Source: Maritimibacter sp. (GTDB lineage Bacteria > Pseudomonadota > Alphaproteobacteria > Rhodobacterales > Rhodobacteraceae). From it: a stretch of 64,000 bases of DNA. Below, one piece after another: positions 51,788 through 61,125 of this stretch. Each line of letters starts with the position of its first letter. The first letter of the stretch is position 1. The notes beneath the pieces are model-generated. The model searched no databases and had not been told where the DNA came from. It was given only the letters and a program-made list of their open reading frames with translations. A program made the translations under genes and the position numbers. The DNA is taken from assembly GCA_017792445.1 (NCBI GenBank), contig CP051232.1, positions 4,314,001-4,378,000 of the forward strand, given 5' to 3'.

Positions 51788-53496
51788 ACCTGTCTCGCAA
51801 CGTCGGCCGGAGCCTCGCGGCTCCGGTCACCCTTTGGCTGCTGGCCGCCTTCGCGATGCCGCTTGGCGTCGTGATGCTGCTGTCGCTGCACGAATACTCC
51901 GACATTTTCGGCCCGTTGCTGCGCCCCCCGAGCCTGGAACAATTCCGGCTGGTGCTGGGCGACAGGTTTTATCTGGGCATCCTGTTCGAGACGCTTTTGC
52001 TGGCCGGCGGCGTGACGCTGGTCTCGGTGTTGCTTGGATATCCGCTGGCCCTTTGGCTGGTCAGCGTACCGACCCGCTGGCGGTCCTTGGCCTTCATGGT
52101 GATCCTGATCCCGCTGTTGACCAACGTCGTGGTCCGCTCGCTGGGGATCGTGCTGCTTCTGTCGCCCGACGGGATCCTGAACAGCATTTTGGGCTTCGTC
52201 GGCATCGGCCCGTTCCGCAACATGCTGTACAACCACTTCGCGGTGATGGTCGCGCTGGCGCAGGTGTTCATGCCCTTCGTCGTGCTGGCCCTGTATGACG
52301 TTTTGCAGGGCACCAATCCGCGTGTGAAGGAAGCCGCCGAAAGCCTTGGCGCCTCGCCCTCGATGGTGTTCTGGACCGTGCGCTTCCCGATGGCCCTGCC
52401 CGGCCTGCGCGCGGGTATCATCATCGTGTTCCTGATGGCCTCGACCGCCTATGTCTCGGCCACCATCCTTGGCGGCGGACGGGTGCTGACCTCGGGGCTT
52501 CTGGTCTACCGCGAGGCCATCGTGAACCTGAACTTCCCCACCGCGGCGGCGCTGACGCTGGTGATGACGGTCGCAAGCCTTGCGTTCTCGGCACTGGTCA
52601 TCCTTGTGTTCAAATACCTGATGCCGTGGATGAACACCGCCCGGAACAGCGGCCGCCCGAATGCGACCCTGCCCGCGATACCGGCACCGCTGATGCGCGC
52701 GCAGGAAATTCTGGGGCCGGTGATCTACTGGATCCTGCTGATGGCCGCGATCGGCCTGCTGCTGATGCCGCTGTATCTGGTGGTCGTCCAAAGCTTCAAC
52801 GACGTGCCGCAGGCCTCGTCCGCGCGGTTCCGGGGGTTCACGACGAAATGGTACGAGATCGTCCTGACGAACGGCAACTACACCGACGCCTTCCTGAACT
52901 CGGTCAAGCTGGCGGTGTCCGCCACGGTCATCGCGCTGGCGCTGTCGATCCCGGCGGCCTTCGCGCTTAGCCGGTTCCGCTTTCCGGGGCTGACCATGCT
53001 GGCCGTGTTCTGGGCGCTGCCGCTGTCGCTGCCGGGCGTGGCGATCGGGGTGGGCATGCTGAAACTGCTTAGCATCTTCATCATCCTGCCGCCGTTCCTT
53101 GGACTGCTAGCGGTCCATGTCGTGCTGGTCATCCCGTTCTGTATCAGCCTGCTGGTGGCCTCGGTCCAGCAGCTTGACCGCAGTCAGGAAGAGGCCGCGG
53201 CCTCGCTGGGGGCGAACGGGGTGGTGCGGTTCTTCCGGATCATCCTGCCGGGCCTCGCGCCGGGTCTGGCGGCAGCTTCGATCATGGCGTTCCTGTCGAG
53301 CTTCGGCGAGGTCACGGTGACCGGCTTCCTGACCACCGCGCGAATGACCACCCTGCCCGTCCGCATCTACGCCGACGCCAGTTTCATGCTGGAGCCGACG
53401 GTCCACGCGGTGTCGGCACTGACCATGGTGATCACGCTGGTCGCGCTGGCGGTGCTGAACAAGATCTTCCGCGTCGACAGGCTGTACGCCCGCTGA
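51784..53496 (+). CDS. Fused ABC permease (PotB-PotC fusion)
   Basis: 570 residues made of two permease units in one chain. Unit 1 (about 8-285) has an EAA loop around AAESLGASPSMVFWTVRFPM; unit 2 (about 310-570) has EEAAASLGANGVVRFFRIIL. Both carry six membrane spans. The start is a GTG in a GTGA overlap with the receptor gene (VNLSRNVGRS). Usually these two halves are separate genes; fused forms are known for iron and some polyamine-type systems. A strong terminator follows. Confidence 0.9.
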   Translation: MNLSRNVGRSLAAPVTLWLLAAFAMPLGVVMLLSLHEYSDIFGPLLRPPSLEQFRLVLGDRFYLGILFETLLLAGGVTLVSVLLGYPLALWLVSVPTRWRSLAFMVILIPLLTNVVVRSLGIVLLLSPDGILNSILGFVGIGPFRNMLYNHFAVMVALAQVFMPFVVLALYDVLQGTNPRVKEAAESLGASPSMVFWTVRFPMALPGLRAGIIIVFLMASTAYVSATILGGGRVLTSGLLVYREAIVNLNFPTAAALTLVMTVASLAFSALVILVFKYLMPWMNTARNSGRPNATLPAIPAPLMRAQEILGPVIYWILLMAAIGLLLMPLYLVVVQSFNDVPQASSARFRGFTTKWYEIVLTNGNYTDAFLNSVKLAVSATVIALALSIPAAFALSRFRFPGLTMLAVFWALPLSLPGVAIGVGMLKLLSIFIILPPFLGLLAVHVVLVIPFCISLLVASVQQLDRSQEEAAASLGANGVVRFFRIILPGLAPGLAAASIMAFLSSFGEVTVTGFLTTARMTTLPVRIYADASFMLEPTVHAVSALTMVITLVALAVLNKIFRVDRLYAR

Positions 53497-53515
53497 TCGC
53501 ACCCGCACCAACCAC

Positions 53516-53545
53516 AAAAGGCCCGGATCGACGTCCGGGCCTTTT
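53516..53545. terminator. Bidirectional intrinsic terminator
   Basis: A 12-bp perfect stem AAAAGGCCCGGA/TCCGGGCCTTTT with a 6-base loop. The A run at one side and T run at the other make it a functional terminator on both strands, ending the polyamine-type operon and the convergent riboflavin synthase gene. Confidence 0.92.
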
Positions 53546-53563
53546 TACGTTCGATGGCGAAGG

Positions 53564-54220
53564 TCAGGCCTTCGACAGGTGTTCCGCCAGCAAACGCGGC
53601 AGCAGCGCGCCCATGGTCTGTTCGATGGTGTCGACCATCACCATCGTCTGGTGGTCCACCTCGATGTTCAGCCGGTCGCCCGGCCGATAGAGCGAGAAGG
53701 TCGTCCGTTCCACCGTGTCGGGGATCAGGTTGATCTGGAACACGTCGCCCGCCTCGCCGCCGGCCTGCTTCTCGGCCACCGTCAGGCTGCACCCGTTCAC
53801 GGCCAGGAACCCGCGCGGGAAGATGTACTTGGACCACTCGGGCGCCACCCGGAACCGGATGAAGGACTGCGGCGCGTCGGTGACGATCTCGACGATCTCG
53901 GCGGTGGTCGCGATATGGCCCGCGATGTCGTGGCCGCCGTTTTCCTCGTTCGGCTTGGCAGAGCGCTCGACGTTGACCACGCCCCGCCCCGCGATGTCGC
54001 CAAGGTTCGTCCGGTCCAGCGTCGCGTCCATCGCGTCGAAGGTCACCCCCTCGCCGTCGATGCCGGTGACCGACATGCACACGCCCTCGATCGAGACGCT
54101 GGCGCCAAGCTCAAGCCCGTCCAGAAGCCGGGGCGTGAAGCCGATGCGATAGGTGTTGCCGCCCGGATAGGGCGTGACTGCGGATACCGGCCTTACGGCC
54201 TGAACGATGCCTGTGTACAT
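53564..54220 (-). CDS. ribE: Riboflavin synthase, alpha subunit type
   Basis: 218 residues with two lumazine-binding barrels. Barrel 1 has MYTGIVQAV, GASVSIEGVCMSV (the catalytic-type cysteine) and RTNLGDI; barrel 2 has GGHDIAGHI, KYIFPRGFLAVNGCSLTV and LIPDTVERTTFS. It converts two 6,7-dimethyl-8-ribityllumazine molecules into riboflavin. No FMN riboswitch or other rib genes are adjacent. It follows the aromatic cluster on the same strand after 130 bases. It could be the housekeeping enzyme or a second copy supplying flavin to the neighbouring FAD hydroxylase. Confidence 0.9.
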   Translation of the reverse strand: MYTGIVQAVRPVSAVTPYPGGNTYRIGFTPRLLDGLELGASVSIEGVCMSVTGIDGEGVTFDAMDATLDRTNLGDIAGRGVVNVERSAKPNEENGGHDIAGHIATTAEIVEIVTDAPQSFIRFRVAPEWSKYIFPRGFLAVNGCSLTVAEKQAGGEAGDVFQINLIPDTVERTTFSLYRPGDRLNIEVDHQTMVMVDTIEQTMGALLPRLLAEHLSKA

Positions 54221-54350
54221 GGATGCCTCCGGGGATACCTGCCCGAGATACGACCTCGCCCGCCGGGCGACAAGGTCGCAATAGCGGCGTCAGCGCACAG
54301 GCGGGCCACCTTTCGCGAACAGCCCCGATGCCGTTCTGCGTCCGGGCGGA

Positions 54351-55316
54351 TCAAAGCCCGAACAGCTTCTCCGCATTCGCCCGGTGCGGCACCTTGCGGC
54401 TGTCCAGCAGCTTCAACCGCCCGGCCATGTCGCCGATGTTGTGCGGATAGTCCGAGCCGAACAGCATCCGCCCGGCCCCCACCGTCTCGATACACAGGTC
54501 CAGCGCGCCGCCGGTGAACACGACCCCGTCAAGATAAAGGCGGTCGAGGAACTCGGACGGCAGATGCGGCGTCCCGGCGCGGCAGGCCGGGATGTTCTCG
54601 TGACAGACGTCGAGCCGCCCGATCAGGAACGGCAACGCCCCGCCGCCATGGGCAAGGATCATGCGGATGTTCGGGTAGCGTTCGAAAAACCCGTCATACA
54701 GCATCCGGCTGATCGCAAGCGTGGTGTCGAACACGAAGCCGATGGGCGGTGACAGGTTGTACTCGGCCAGCCCCAGCGCCGCCTCTCCCGGCGGAACCGA
54801 GGGGTGCAGGAACACCGGCAGGCCCGCAGCATCGATGGCCTGCCAGATCGGCGCATAGGCCGGATCGGTGAGCGGAGCGCCATCGACCGTCGCCACCGCG
54901 ATCACGCCAGAGGCGCCCATCGCGACCGCGCGGGCCAGTTCCTCGACCGCCGCCGCCGGATCGGTCCACGGCAGCGCCGCGAACCAGCGCAGGCGATCGG
55001 GATAGGCCGTCTGCGCCTCGGCGAAGGCGTCGTTCATCAGGCGCGCGGCCCGGCGGCTGAGATCCCGGTCGGCGAAGATCGCGTTGGGAGACGTCAGCGA
55101 GATCACGGCCATGTCGACACCAGCGGCGTCCATGTCGCTGATCCGCTTGTCGAAATCCCACATCGGCGGCAGCAGCGTGAAGAACGGCACGCCGTCCTTG
55201 TCGATCACTTCGCCGCCGCCCGGCAGCGTGCGGAAGGTATACTTCGGCCCGCCCTCGCGGCGCAGCATCGCAAGGTAGTCCTCGGTCACCATGTGGGTGT
55301 GGGTATCGACGATCAT
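54351..55316 (-). CDS. Amidohydrolase-fold decarboxylase (ACMSD-like)
   Basis: 321 residues. Metal ligands MIVDTHTHM (HxH) at the start, FLHPSVPPGE near 178, LAHGGGALPFLIGRLD near 227 and GSDYPHNIGD near 285 define the ACMSD-type branch of amidohydrolases, which decarboxylates muconate semialdehydes and hydroxybenzoates without redox chemistry. It overlaps the flavin hydroxylase gene by 4 bases. A ring-cleavage or hydroxybenzoate decarboxylation step is the likely role; hydrolysis of a ring-cleavage product is an alternative. Confidence 0.85.
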   Translation of the reverse strand: MIVDTHTHMVTEDYLAMLRREGGPKYTFRTLPGGGEVIDKDGVPFFTLLPPMWDFDKRISDMDAAGVDMAVISLTSPNAIFADRDLSRRAARLMNDAFAEAQTAYPDRLRWFAALPWTDPAAAVEELARAVAMGASGVIAVATVDGAPLTDPAYAPIWQAIDAAGLPVFLHPSVPPGEAALGLAEYNLSPPIGFVFDTTLAISRMLYDGFFERYPNIRMILAHGGGALPFLIGRLDVCHENIPACRAGTPHLPSEFLDRLYLDGVVFTGGALDLCIETVGAGRMLFGSDYPHNIGDMAGRLKLLDSRKVPHRANAEKLFGL

Positions 55317-56962
55317 TCCGCGGCCACCTTCAGGCTTGCCCCGCGCACGAGGTCGATCAGCCCCGCTGGATCGCGGGGCAATGTGTCACCGCGCCAAGCG
55401 ATGTGGTTGTCGGGTCGGGCCAGCACCAGCGCCTCGGTGAAAGGCTCCGGCGCGTCAGCCAGGTCGATCACCACCAGCGGCAGACCGGCGGCGCGGGCGG
55501 CAGCGGCCAGCGGCTGCGCATCCACCGCGCGGTCCGTCCGCACCAGCGCGAAACCCGCGCCCTGCACATCGTACAGCCACCGTCCGTCCGCCATCTGTAT
55601 GTTCGGCAGCCGCGCGCCCGGAACGGTCGAGGCGGTGAAGCTGCCCATACCATAGGGCGGCGGCGTGCCGTCCCCGGAGATGAGGGGCGAGCCTTCGTAG
55701 TAGTAGCCGAAGTTCAGCCCCGCGCAGCAGTATTGCTGGACATTGAGGTCATACAACTCGCGCCCGACCCGCGCGCGGGCGGCGTCCCCTTCGGGCGTGT
55801 CCGCGTCGATCTCGGGCGGCACCGCCTTGCGCTTCCGCGCCATCTCGTGCGCGTGGTTCATCGCGAAGTGCGAGACCTGTTCGGTGATCGGCAAACGCTC
55901 GGCCTCGTGCGCATCCAGCGCCGGTTCCCCGGCCCAGCCCGCGAAGACGCCGCCCATGTGCATCGCAAGGTTATGGGCATCCGCGATCCCCGCGTTCATC
56001 CCGTAGCCCGCGTAAGGCACCCAAAGATGCGCCGCGTCTCCGCAGATGAACACATTGCCGCGGCGCAGACGGTCGGCGACAAGGCGGCGACCGAACCAGT
56101 CCTCTTTCGACAGCACCTCGTACTCGAACGTCTCATCCACACCAAGGATCTGCCGGATCGCCCAGTCCCGGTCGACGCTGTCGAAATCGGCCTCGTCGTC
56201 CTTGAGATAGTTGTGCAGCAGCCATGTCTCGCGCCCGTCGATGGAATAGACGACGCCGGCCCGCACTGGGTTGTAGGCGAACATGCCCCAGACCGGAGGC
56301 ACCTGCATCCGCTCGATCAGGCCGGGCGCACGGATATAGGTGGACTGCACCCGCTGCACCACCGCATCGCCGTCCAGCGTGGCGCCGATGTCCTTGCGCA
56401 CCTGCGACCGTCCGCCATCGCAGCCGACAAGGTAGCGCCCCCGCGCGGCAAGCGTCGTGCCATCCGCGCAGGCGACCGAGACGGCGACGCTGGCGCCGTG
56501 GTCGGCAAAGCCCGTCACCTCGGCCTCGTTGACGATGCGGATGCCGGGACGTTCCAATGCGCAGGCGAACAGGATCGGTTCGAGGAAGATCTGGTTGATC
56601 CGGTGCGGCGGCTCGGGCGTCGGCCAGTCGGTGTCCGGCCCCGGATCGCCGCGCCTGCGCCCGGCGGTCGAGGGGATCGGGATACAGGTTATCTCGCGCC
56701 CTGTGACCGTCGTGCGGTAGCTGACGCTGTGCGGATAGTCCTCGGGCAAGCCTTGCGCGCGGATCCGGTCGGCGATGCCGAGGCCACGGAATATCTCCAT
56801 CGACCGCGCCGCGACGTGGTTGCACTTCACGTTCGGCGGCTCTCCGGCCCGGCGCTTCTCGACGATCAACGACGACACGCCGCGCCGGTCCAGCTCCATC
56901 GCCAGCGTCAGGCCCACCGGGCCCGCGCCGACGATGACGACATCTGCCGACAGATCCGTCAT
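55313..56962 (-). CDS. FAD-dependent aromatic monooxygenase (MhpA/PHBH class)
   Basis: 549 residues. FAD motif VVIVGAGPVGLTLAMELDRRG at about 8-28 (in part), DG motif YLVGCDGGRSQVRK near 175 and second FAD motif FICGDAAHLWVPYAGYGMN near 296 define group A flavoprotein hydroxylases. The thioredoxin-like C-terminal domain of MhpA relatives covers about 430-549. ATG 56962 overlaps the stop of the upstream decarboxylase gene. It should hydroxylate a phenolic substrate using NAD(P)H and oxygen. Confidence 0.9.
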   Translation of the reverse strand: MTDLSADVVIVGAGPVGLTLAMELDRRGVSSLIVEKRRAGEPPNVKCNHVAARSMEIFRGLGIADRIRAQGLPEDYPHSVSYRTTVTGREITCIPIPSTAGRRRGDPGPDTDWPTPEPPHRINQIFLEPILFACALERPGIRIVNEAEVTGFADHGASVAVSVACADGTTLAARGRYLVGCDGGRSQVRKDIGATLDGDAVVQRVQSTYIRAPGLIERMQVPPVWGMFAYNPVRAGVVYSIDGRETWLLHNYLKDDEADFDSVDRDWAIRQILGVDETFEYEVLSKEDWFGRRLVADRLRRGNVFICGDAAHLWVPYAGYGMNAGIADAHNLAMHMGGVFAGWAGEPALDAHEAERLPITEQVSHFAMNHAHEMARKRKAVPPEIDADTPEGDAARARVGRELYDLNVQQYCCAGLNFGYYYEGSPLISGDGTPPPYGMGSFTASTVPGARLPNIQMADGRWLYDVQGAGFALVRTDRAVDAQPLAAAARAAGLPLVVIDLADAPEPFTEALVLARPDNHIAWRGDTLPRDPAGLIDLVRGASLKVAAE

Positions 56963-58005
56963 TTGATGCCGAACACCTTGCGGGCGTTGTCCTCGTAGAA
57001 AGCTTTCAGCACCTCCGGGGCGACCGGCATCGCGTCGAGATAGGCGGTTTCCTCGACCACGTACTGCCACGGGTAGTCCATCGCGTACATCACCCGGTCG
57101 GCGCCGATGACGTCCTGTACGTACATGATCGGCTTTGGATCGCCGACGCCGGACGAGGTGTAATAGAAGTTCTCGCGCAGATAGTCCGACGCTTTGCGCT
57201 TCAGTGGCTGCGCGCCCGGACAGCGGTTGGAATTCGAGATGCGGGTGTGCATGAAGTCGATCCGGTACAGCCAGAACGGCAGCGCCTCGCCGGTGTGGCC
57301 CAGAACGATCTGCAGCTTGGGGAAGCGGTCGAACAGGCCCGACACGATCAGGCGCAGCGCATGCAGGCCGGTCTCGCAGGCAAAGCCGTAGACGGCGGCA
57401 TCCAGTCCGCGCGACAGGAACGGCTCCAGCATCTGCGGCGACGGCGTGTTCGGGTGCAGGTAGATCGGCACGCCAAGCGCCTCTGCGGCCTCGAACACGG
57501 CCCAGTATTTCTCGTCATCCATGTATGTGCCAAGCGTGTGCGAGTTCAGGATGCCGCCGCGCAGACCCAGCTTGGTCACGCCGCGCTCCAGTTCCTTCGC
57601 CCCGCCCTCGGGGTCCAGCGGCGAGAAGGCGGCGAGACCGACATAGCGGTCGGGATGTTTCGCGATCCCTTCCGCCAGTTCGTCGTTCGCGCTGATCGAC
57701 AGGCTGGTCGCGGTCGCCGGGTCGAACAGTTGCACGCCGGGGGACGACAATGACAGCACCGCGATGTCGATGCCGGCGCGGTCCATGTCGGCCAGCCGGT
57801 CCTCGCCAAGGTCCACGATGCGCCGGTTGTGCGCCCGCGCGATGTCGTTGTCTCCCGCGAAGAAGCCCCAGAGCGTCTGGAAACCTTTTTCGTTGATGGT
57901 CTTGTCCCGGATCTCGGCGCGGTAGAGATCCATGATCTCCTGCGGCAGCCAGGCCTCTTCCGTCGCGATGCGCTTGTACGGCGGATTGGGGTTATGTGCG
58001 GGCAT
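56959..58005 (-). CDS. Amidohydrolase-fold decarboxylase (LigW / gamma-resorcylate decarboxylase-like)
   Basis: 348 residues. The N-terminus KRIATEEAWLPQEIMDLY carries the ExE-type variant (TEEAW) seen in 5-carboxyvanillate and gamma-resorcylate decarboxylases. LADMDRAGIDIAVLSLSSPG, YLHPNTPSP, LGHTGEALPFWLYRIDFMH and MYAMDYPWQY complete the family pattern. It removes a carboxyl group from a dihydroxybenzoate-type acid, using a divalent metal. ATG 58005 has GGAG 6 bases upstream; a second ATG at 58017 is possible. It overlaps the TRAP gene by 14 bases. Confidence 0.87.
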   Translation of the reverse strand: MPAHNPNPPYKRIATEEAWLPQEIMDLYRAEIRDKTINEKGFQTLWGFFAGDNDIARAHNRRIVDLGEDRLADMDRAGIDIAVLSLSSPGVQLFDPATATSLSISANDELAEGIAKHPDRYVGLAAFSPLDPEGGAKELERGVTKLGLRGGILNSHTLGTYMDDEKYWAVFEAAEALGVPIYLHPNTPSPQMLEPFLSRGLDAAVYGFACETGLHALRLIVSGLFDRFPKLQIVLGHTGEALPFWLYRIDFMHTRISNSNRCPGAQPLKRKASDYLRENFYYTSSGVGDPKPIMYVQDVIGADRVMYAMDYPWQYVVEETAYLDAMPVAPEVLKAFYEDNARKVFGIK

Positions 58006-59908
58006 CGGAGGCTCCATTCTGCAGAGTTTTTCGGGAAAGATCGGGGCTGGCGGGCGCGCGGCGCGCCAGCCAGGCAAAGAGGACAAGCAGGGCGATCCCC
58101 GCAGCCGCGGCGACCATCGCGACCGGATGCGACGGCGGCACGAAGGCGGTGGCGCAGAACAGCACAAGACCACCCGCCGCCGCCAGAAGCCGTCCCGCCC
58201 CGCCGCCGAAGGCGGTCTTGCGGGCCAGAACCTCGGCCAGCACGTGCCCGCCCGCGTAGACGGTCACGCAGGACACGGCGATCTCAAGCCACGCGCCATC
58301 CATCAGCAGCGCCGGGTTGAAGGCGAAGACGAAGGGCAAGATGTAGGCCACGAAGGCCAGCCGCACGCCGGTCACGCCGGTCTGCCACATATCGCTTTTG
58401 GCGATCGAGGCGGCGGCATAGCTGGCGATGGCGACAGGCGGCGTCAGCATGGACAGCAGGCCGAAATACAGGATGAACAGGTGCGCCGAGGTGATGTCGA
58501 CCCCGTGCCGCACCAGCGCCGGGGCCAGCAGCACCGCGACCACCACGTAGACGCCCGAGGTCGGCATGCCCACGCCCAGCACGATGGCGATCACAGCCGT
58601 CGTCGCCAGAAGCGGCAGGCTGCCGCCCAGTTCCGCGATCTTGCCAAGCGCAAGGGTCAGGGCAAAGCCCAGCCCGGTGACGTTGATCGTGCCGATGATG
58701 ATCCCGGCGACGGCGCAGACCAGCAGGATCGGCACCAGCGTCTCGCCCGCCTGCACAAGGATCGCGGGCAGCTGCCTTGCGCCCGACAGCGCCTTGCGCC
58801 CGGTCAGCAGGTACAGAGCCAGCGCGCCAAGCGAGGCGTACAGCGCGGACTTGCCCGGCGCGTAGCCCAGCCAGAACAGGAAATACATCAGCACGCCCAG
58901 CGGCAGGACAAGCGGCGCGCTGCCTTTCAGGGCGGCCCCGATCTTCGGCAGCGACTCGCGCGGCTCGCCCACAAGGCCGTTGGCGGCGGCGTAGCTGTCC
59001 ACCTGCCGGTACAGCAGAACATAGTAGAACGCGGCCGGCAGCAGCGCGGCGACGACGACCTCGGCATAAGAGATCTGCAGGAACTCGGCGATGATGAAGG
59101 CGGTGGCCCCCATCACCGGCGGCGCGATCTGCCCGCCGTTCGAGGCCACCGCCTCGATTGCGGCGGCGTGGCGCGCGGGCCAGCCGCTTTTCTTCATCAT
59201 CGGGATGGTGACGACCCCGGTGGACATGACGTTGGCGACGGTCGAGCCCGACAGCGTGCCGAACAGCGAAGAGGCAAGGATCGCGACCTTCGCCGGTCCG
59301 CCCCGCCGGTGGCCCATCGCGGCCATCGCAAGGTCGGTCATCGCGGCCGATCCGCCCACCGCGGTCAGCACCGCGCCGAACACGATGAAGCCAAGGATCT
59401 GCGTGGCGCCCACGCCCAGCACCAGCCCCGGCACGCCGTTCGAGTCGTTGTAGACGTACAGCAGGTAACGCGGCGGCGTGAGATACGCGGCCTCGAAGAT
59501 CCCCGGCGCAAGGTGGCCGATGAAGCCGTACAGCATGAAGCCCGCGCCCAGCAGGGTCAGCACCAGCCCGCAATGGCGCCGCGTGGCTTCCAGCAGGCCG
59601 AGAATGCCAAGGACGGCGGGTACCCATTTCTCGGGGCCGCGGTTGATCGGGTCGAGCAGCCAGTCCTGATAGTTCAGCGACAGCCACCACCAGCCGGCCA
59701 TCGCCGCAAGCCCCAGCGCGACGTCCATGGCCACCGGCACCGGCGGCTGCGGCTTGAGCAGCAGCGCGGCGAGGATGGTCAGGCCAAGGATCACCGCAAG
59801 GTACTGCTCGGTGATGTAGACCTGTCCGAAAACCTCGGGAAGGTTGAACGTCCAGGCGATGCCAAGCAGGGGAAGGCTGGCGGCCAATAGGGCGGCGACT
59901 GCGCGCAT
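57992..59908 (-). CDS. TRAP transporter fused permease (4TM/12TM, TAXI-associated)
   Basis: 638 residues with about 16 or more hydrophobic spans: a small-subunit-like part (about 1-130) and the large subunit (about 160-600). TRAP large-subunit marks include GTLSGSTVANVMSTGVVTIPMM, GGQIAPPVMGATAF and LGVGMPTSGVYVV (each given in part). ATG 59908 (MRAVAALLAASLP) has GGAG upstream. It imports an organic acid together with the TAXI receptor encoded upstream, using an ion gradient. Fused permeases are usual for TAXI-TRAP systems. Confidence 0.92.
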   Translation of the reverse strand: MRAVAALLAASLPLLGIAWTFNLPEVFGQVYITEQYLAVILGLTILAALLLKPQPPVPVAMDVALGLAAMAGWWWLSLNYQDWLLDPINRGPEKWVPAVLGILGLLEATRRHCGLVLTLLGAGFMLYGFIGHLAPGIFEAAYLTPPRYLLYVYNDSNGVPGLVLGVGATQILGFIVFGAVLTAVGGSAAMTDLAMAAMGHRRGGPAKVAILASSLFGTLSGSTVANVMSTGVVTIPMMKKSGWPARHAAAIEAVASNGGQIAPPVMGATAFIIAEFLQISYAEVVVAALLPAAFYYVLLYRQVDSYAAANGLVGEPRESLPKIGAALKGSAPLVLPLGVLMYFLFWLGYAPGKSALYASLGALALYLLTGRKALSGARQLPAILVQAGETLVPILLVCAVAGIIIGTINVTGLGFALTLALGKIAELGGSLPLLATTAVIAIVLGVGMPTSGVYVVVAVLLAPALVRHGVDITSAHLFILYFGLLSMLTPPVAIASYAAASIAKSDMWQTGVTGVRLAFVAYILPFVFAFNPALLMDGAWLEIAVSCVTVYAGGHVLAEVLARKTAFGGGAGRLLAAAGGLVLFCATAFVPPSHPVAMVAAAAGIALLVLFAWLARRAPASPDLSRKTLQNGASDART

Positions 59909-59981
59909 TCGGGTCTCCGGGATAGGTGTGCGCCGACGGTCCGGCGGCACCGGTCATCGCGTTTCGGGGGGCACGTCTGAC

Positions 59982-60008
59982 CGGCAGCCGGGGCGGTCCC
60001 GGCTGCCG
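59982..60008 (-). repeat. Intercistronic hairpin between TAXI receptor and TRAP permease
   Basis: An 11-bp perfect stem CGGCAGCCGGG/CCCGGCTGCCG with a 5-base loop, 7 bases past the receptor stop and about 75 bases before the permease start. No T run follows in the direction of transcription. Confidence 0.7.
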
Positions 60009-60015
60009 TCGTGGG

Positions 60016-61023
60016 TCACTCGGTAAAGGTGGCTTCCCGCGTGTCGTTCTCGTCCGACCACAGGCCCTTCTCCTTGAAGAAGGCGATGGCGGCCGGGTGA
60101 TACGGCACGGTGTTGCTGGCGTTGCCCATGTCGTCCTGAGCGCCGCCGCGCAGTGGAGGATAGTCCTCGCGCAGTTGCGGGAAGGCGTCGTACAGCGCGG
60201 TGAGGATGGCGGTCGCCTCCTCGTCGGACAGCGAGGCGCTGGTCGTCAGGAAGATGTCGTAGGCCGAAATGACCACCGGCTCGGTGATCTCGGGCATCGC
60301 CGGGTTCGGGCCGACTTCCAGCGGGTAAACGCCCGGCAGGTTCTCGTCGAAGAAGGCGGTCGTCGCGTTCTCGCCGGTCAGGCTGAGATAGCGGATGCCG
60401 CCCGGAATGGTGGCGTTGGCCTGCTGCGTCAGCGGGATGCCGATGGCGGCGGCGGTGGCGTCCACAGAGCCCTCGACCAGCGCGTCGAGACCGGCGGCAA
60501 GGCCCGAAACCTCGACCGCGACGACGTCCTCAAGCGCCAGCCCGCCGGCCATGAGCGTCGCCTTGTTCACGGCGGTGACCCCGGTCAGGGCCGTCATGTC
60601 CACCACGGTCCGCTTGCCGGCAAGATCGCCGACCTCGGTCATCCCGTCATTGGCACGGGTGATATAGGCCTGCCGTAGCGGCCAGAGCCGCGCCAGAACG
60701 CGCAGGTCCGACAGCGCCTCGCCCGAGGTCTCGCCGGTGTACCAAGCGCCCGCGTCGATGGCCGAGTTCAGGCCCACCGTCACCTCGCCCGCCGAGATCA
60801 GCGGAAGATAAACGGACGAGCCCGTAAAGGGCTGCACCGTCACCGGACGCTGCAAGGCGTCCTGCAAGGCGGCGGCGATGCCGCTGCCGATGGTGTAGTA
60901 CAGCGAGCCTTGCGGGTTGGTGCCGATGGTCACGCGGCCTTGCGCCGCCGCGTCGCCGCTCACGAAGCCAGTGGCCGCGACAATTGCCGCCGCAGCGGCA
61001 ATTCCCTTGAAAATAGATTGCAT
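60016..61023 (-). CDS. TAXI-family TRAP solute receptor
   Basis: 335 residues. A signal peptide (MQSIFKGIAAAAAIVAATGFVSGDAAAQ) precedes GRVTIGTNPQGSLYYTIGSGIA, the defining TAXI start. FTGSSVYLPLISAGEV and LMAGGL / VEGSVDATAAAIG are further family positions. GGGAGGAA stands before the ATG. It captures a carboxylate in the periplasm for the fused TRAP permease. It is the first gene of the five-gene cluster and divergent from a LysR regulator. Confidence 0.92.
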   Translation of the reverse strand: MQSIFKGIAAAAAIVAATGFVSGDAAAQGRVTIGTNPQGSLYYTIGSGIAAALQDALQRPVTVQPFTGSSVYLPLISAGEVTVGLNSAIDAGAWYTGETSGEALSDLRVLARLWPLRQAYITRANDGMTEVGDLAGKRTVVDMTALTGVTAVNKATLMAGGLALEDVVAVEVSGLAAGLDALVEGSVDATAAAIGIPLTQQANATIPGGIRYLSLTGENATTAFFDENLPGVYPLEVGPNPAMPEITEPVVISAYDIFLTTSASLSDEEATAILTALYDAFPQLREDYPPLRGGAQDDMGNASNTVPYHPAAIAFFKEKGLWSDENDTREATFTE

Positions 61024-61125
61024 GTCATTCCTCCCTGCGTCCCCCCTCCGGCGGTCACCGGGCCGGCGGAACTTGAGCAAGGCTAGACCGACGCCCTTGA
61101 TAACAAAACTGAATTTTTATAAGGT

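Noticed and set aside
57932-59890. 652-codon plus-strand open frame opposite the TRAP permease
   Set aside because: Low-complexity H/R/D/Q-rich translation with no domain; the minus strand has an unmistakable TRAP protein.
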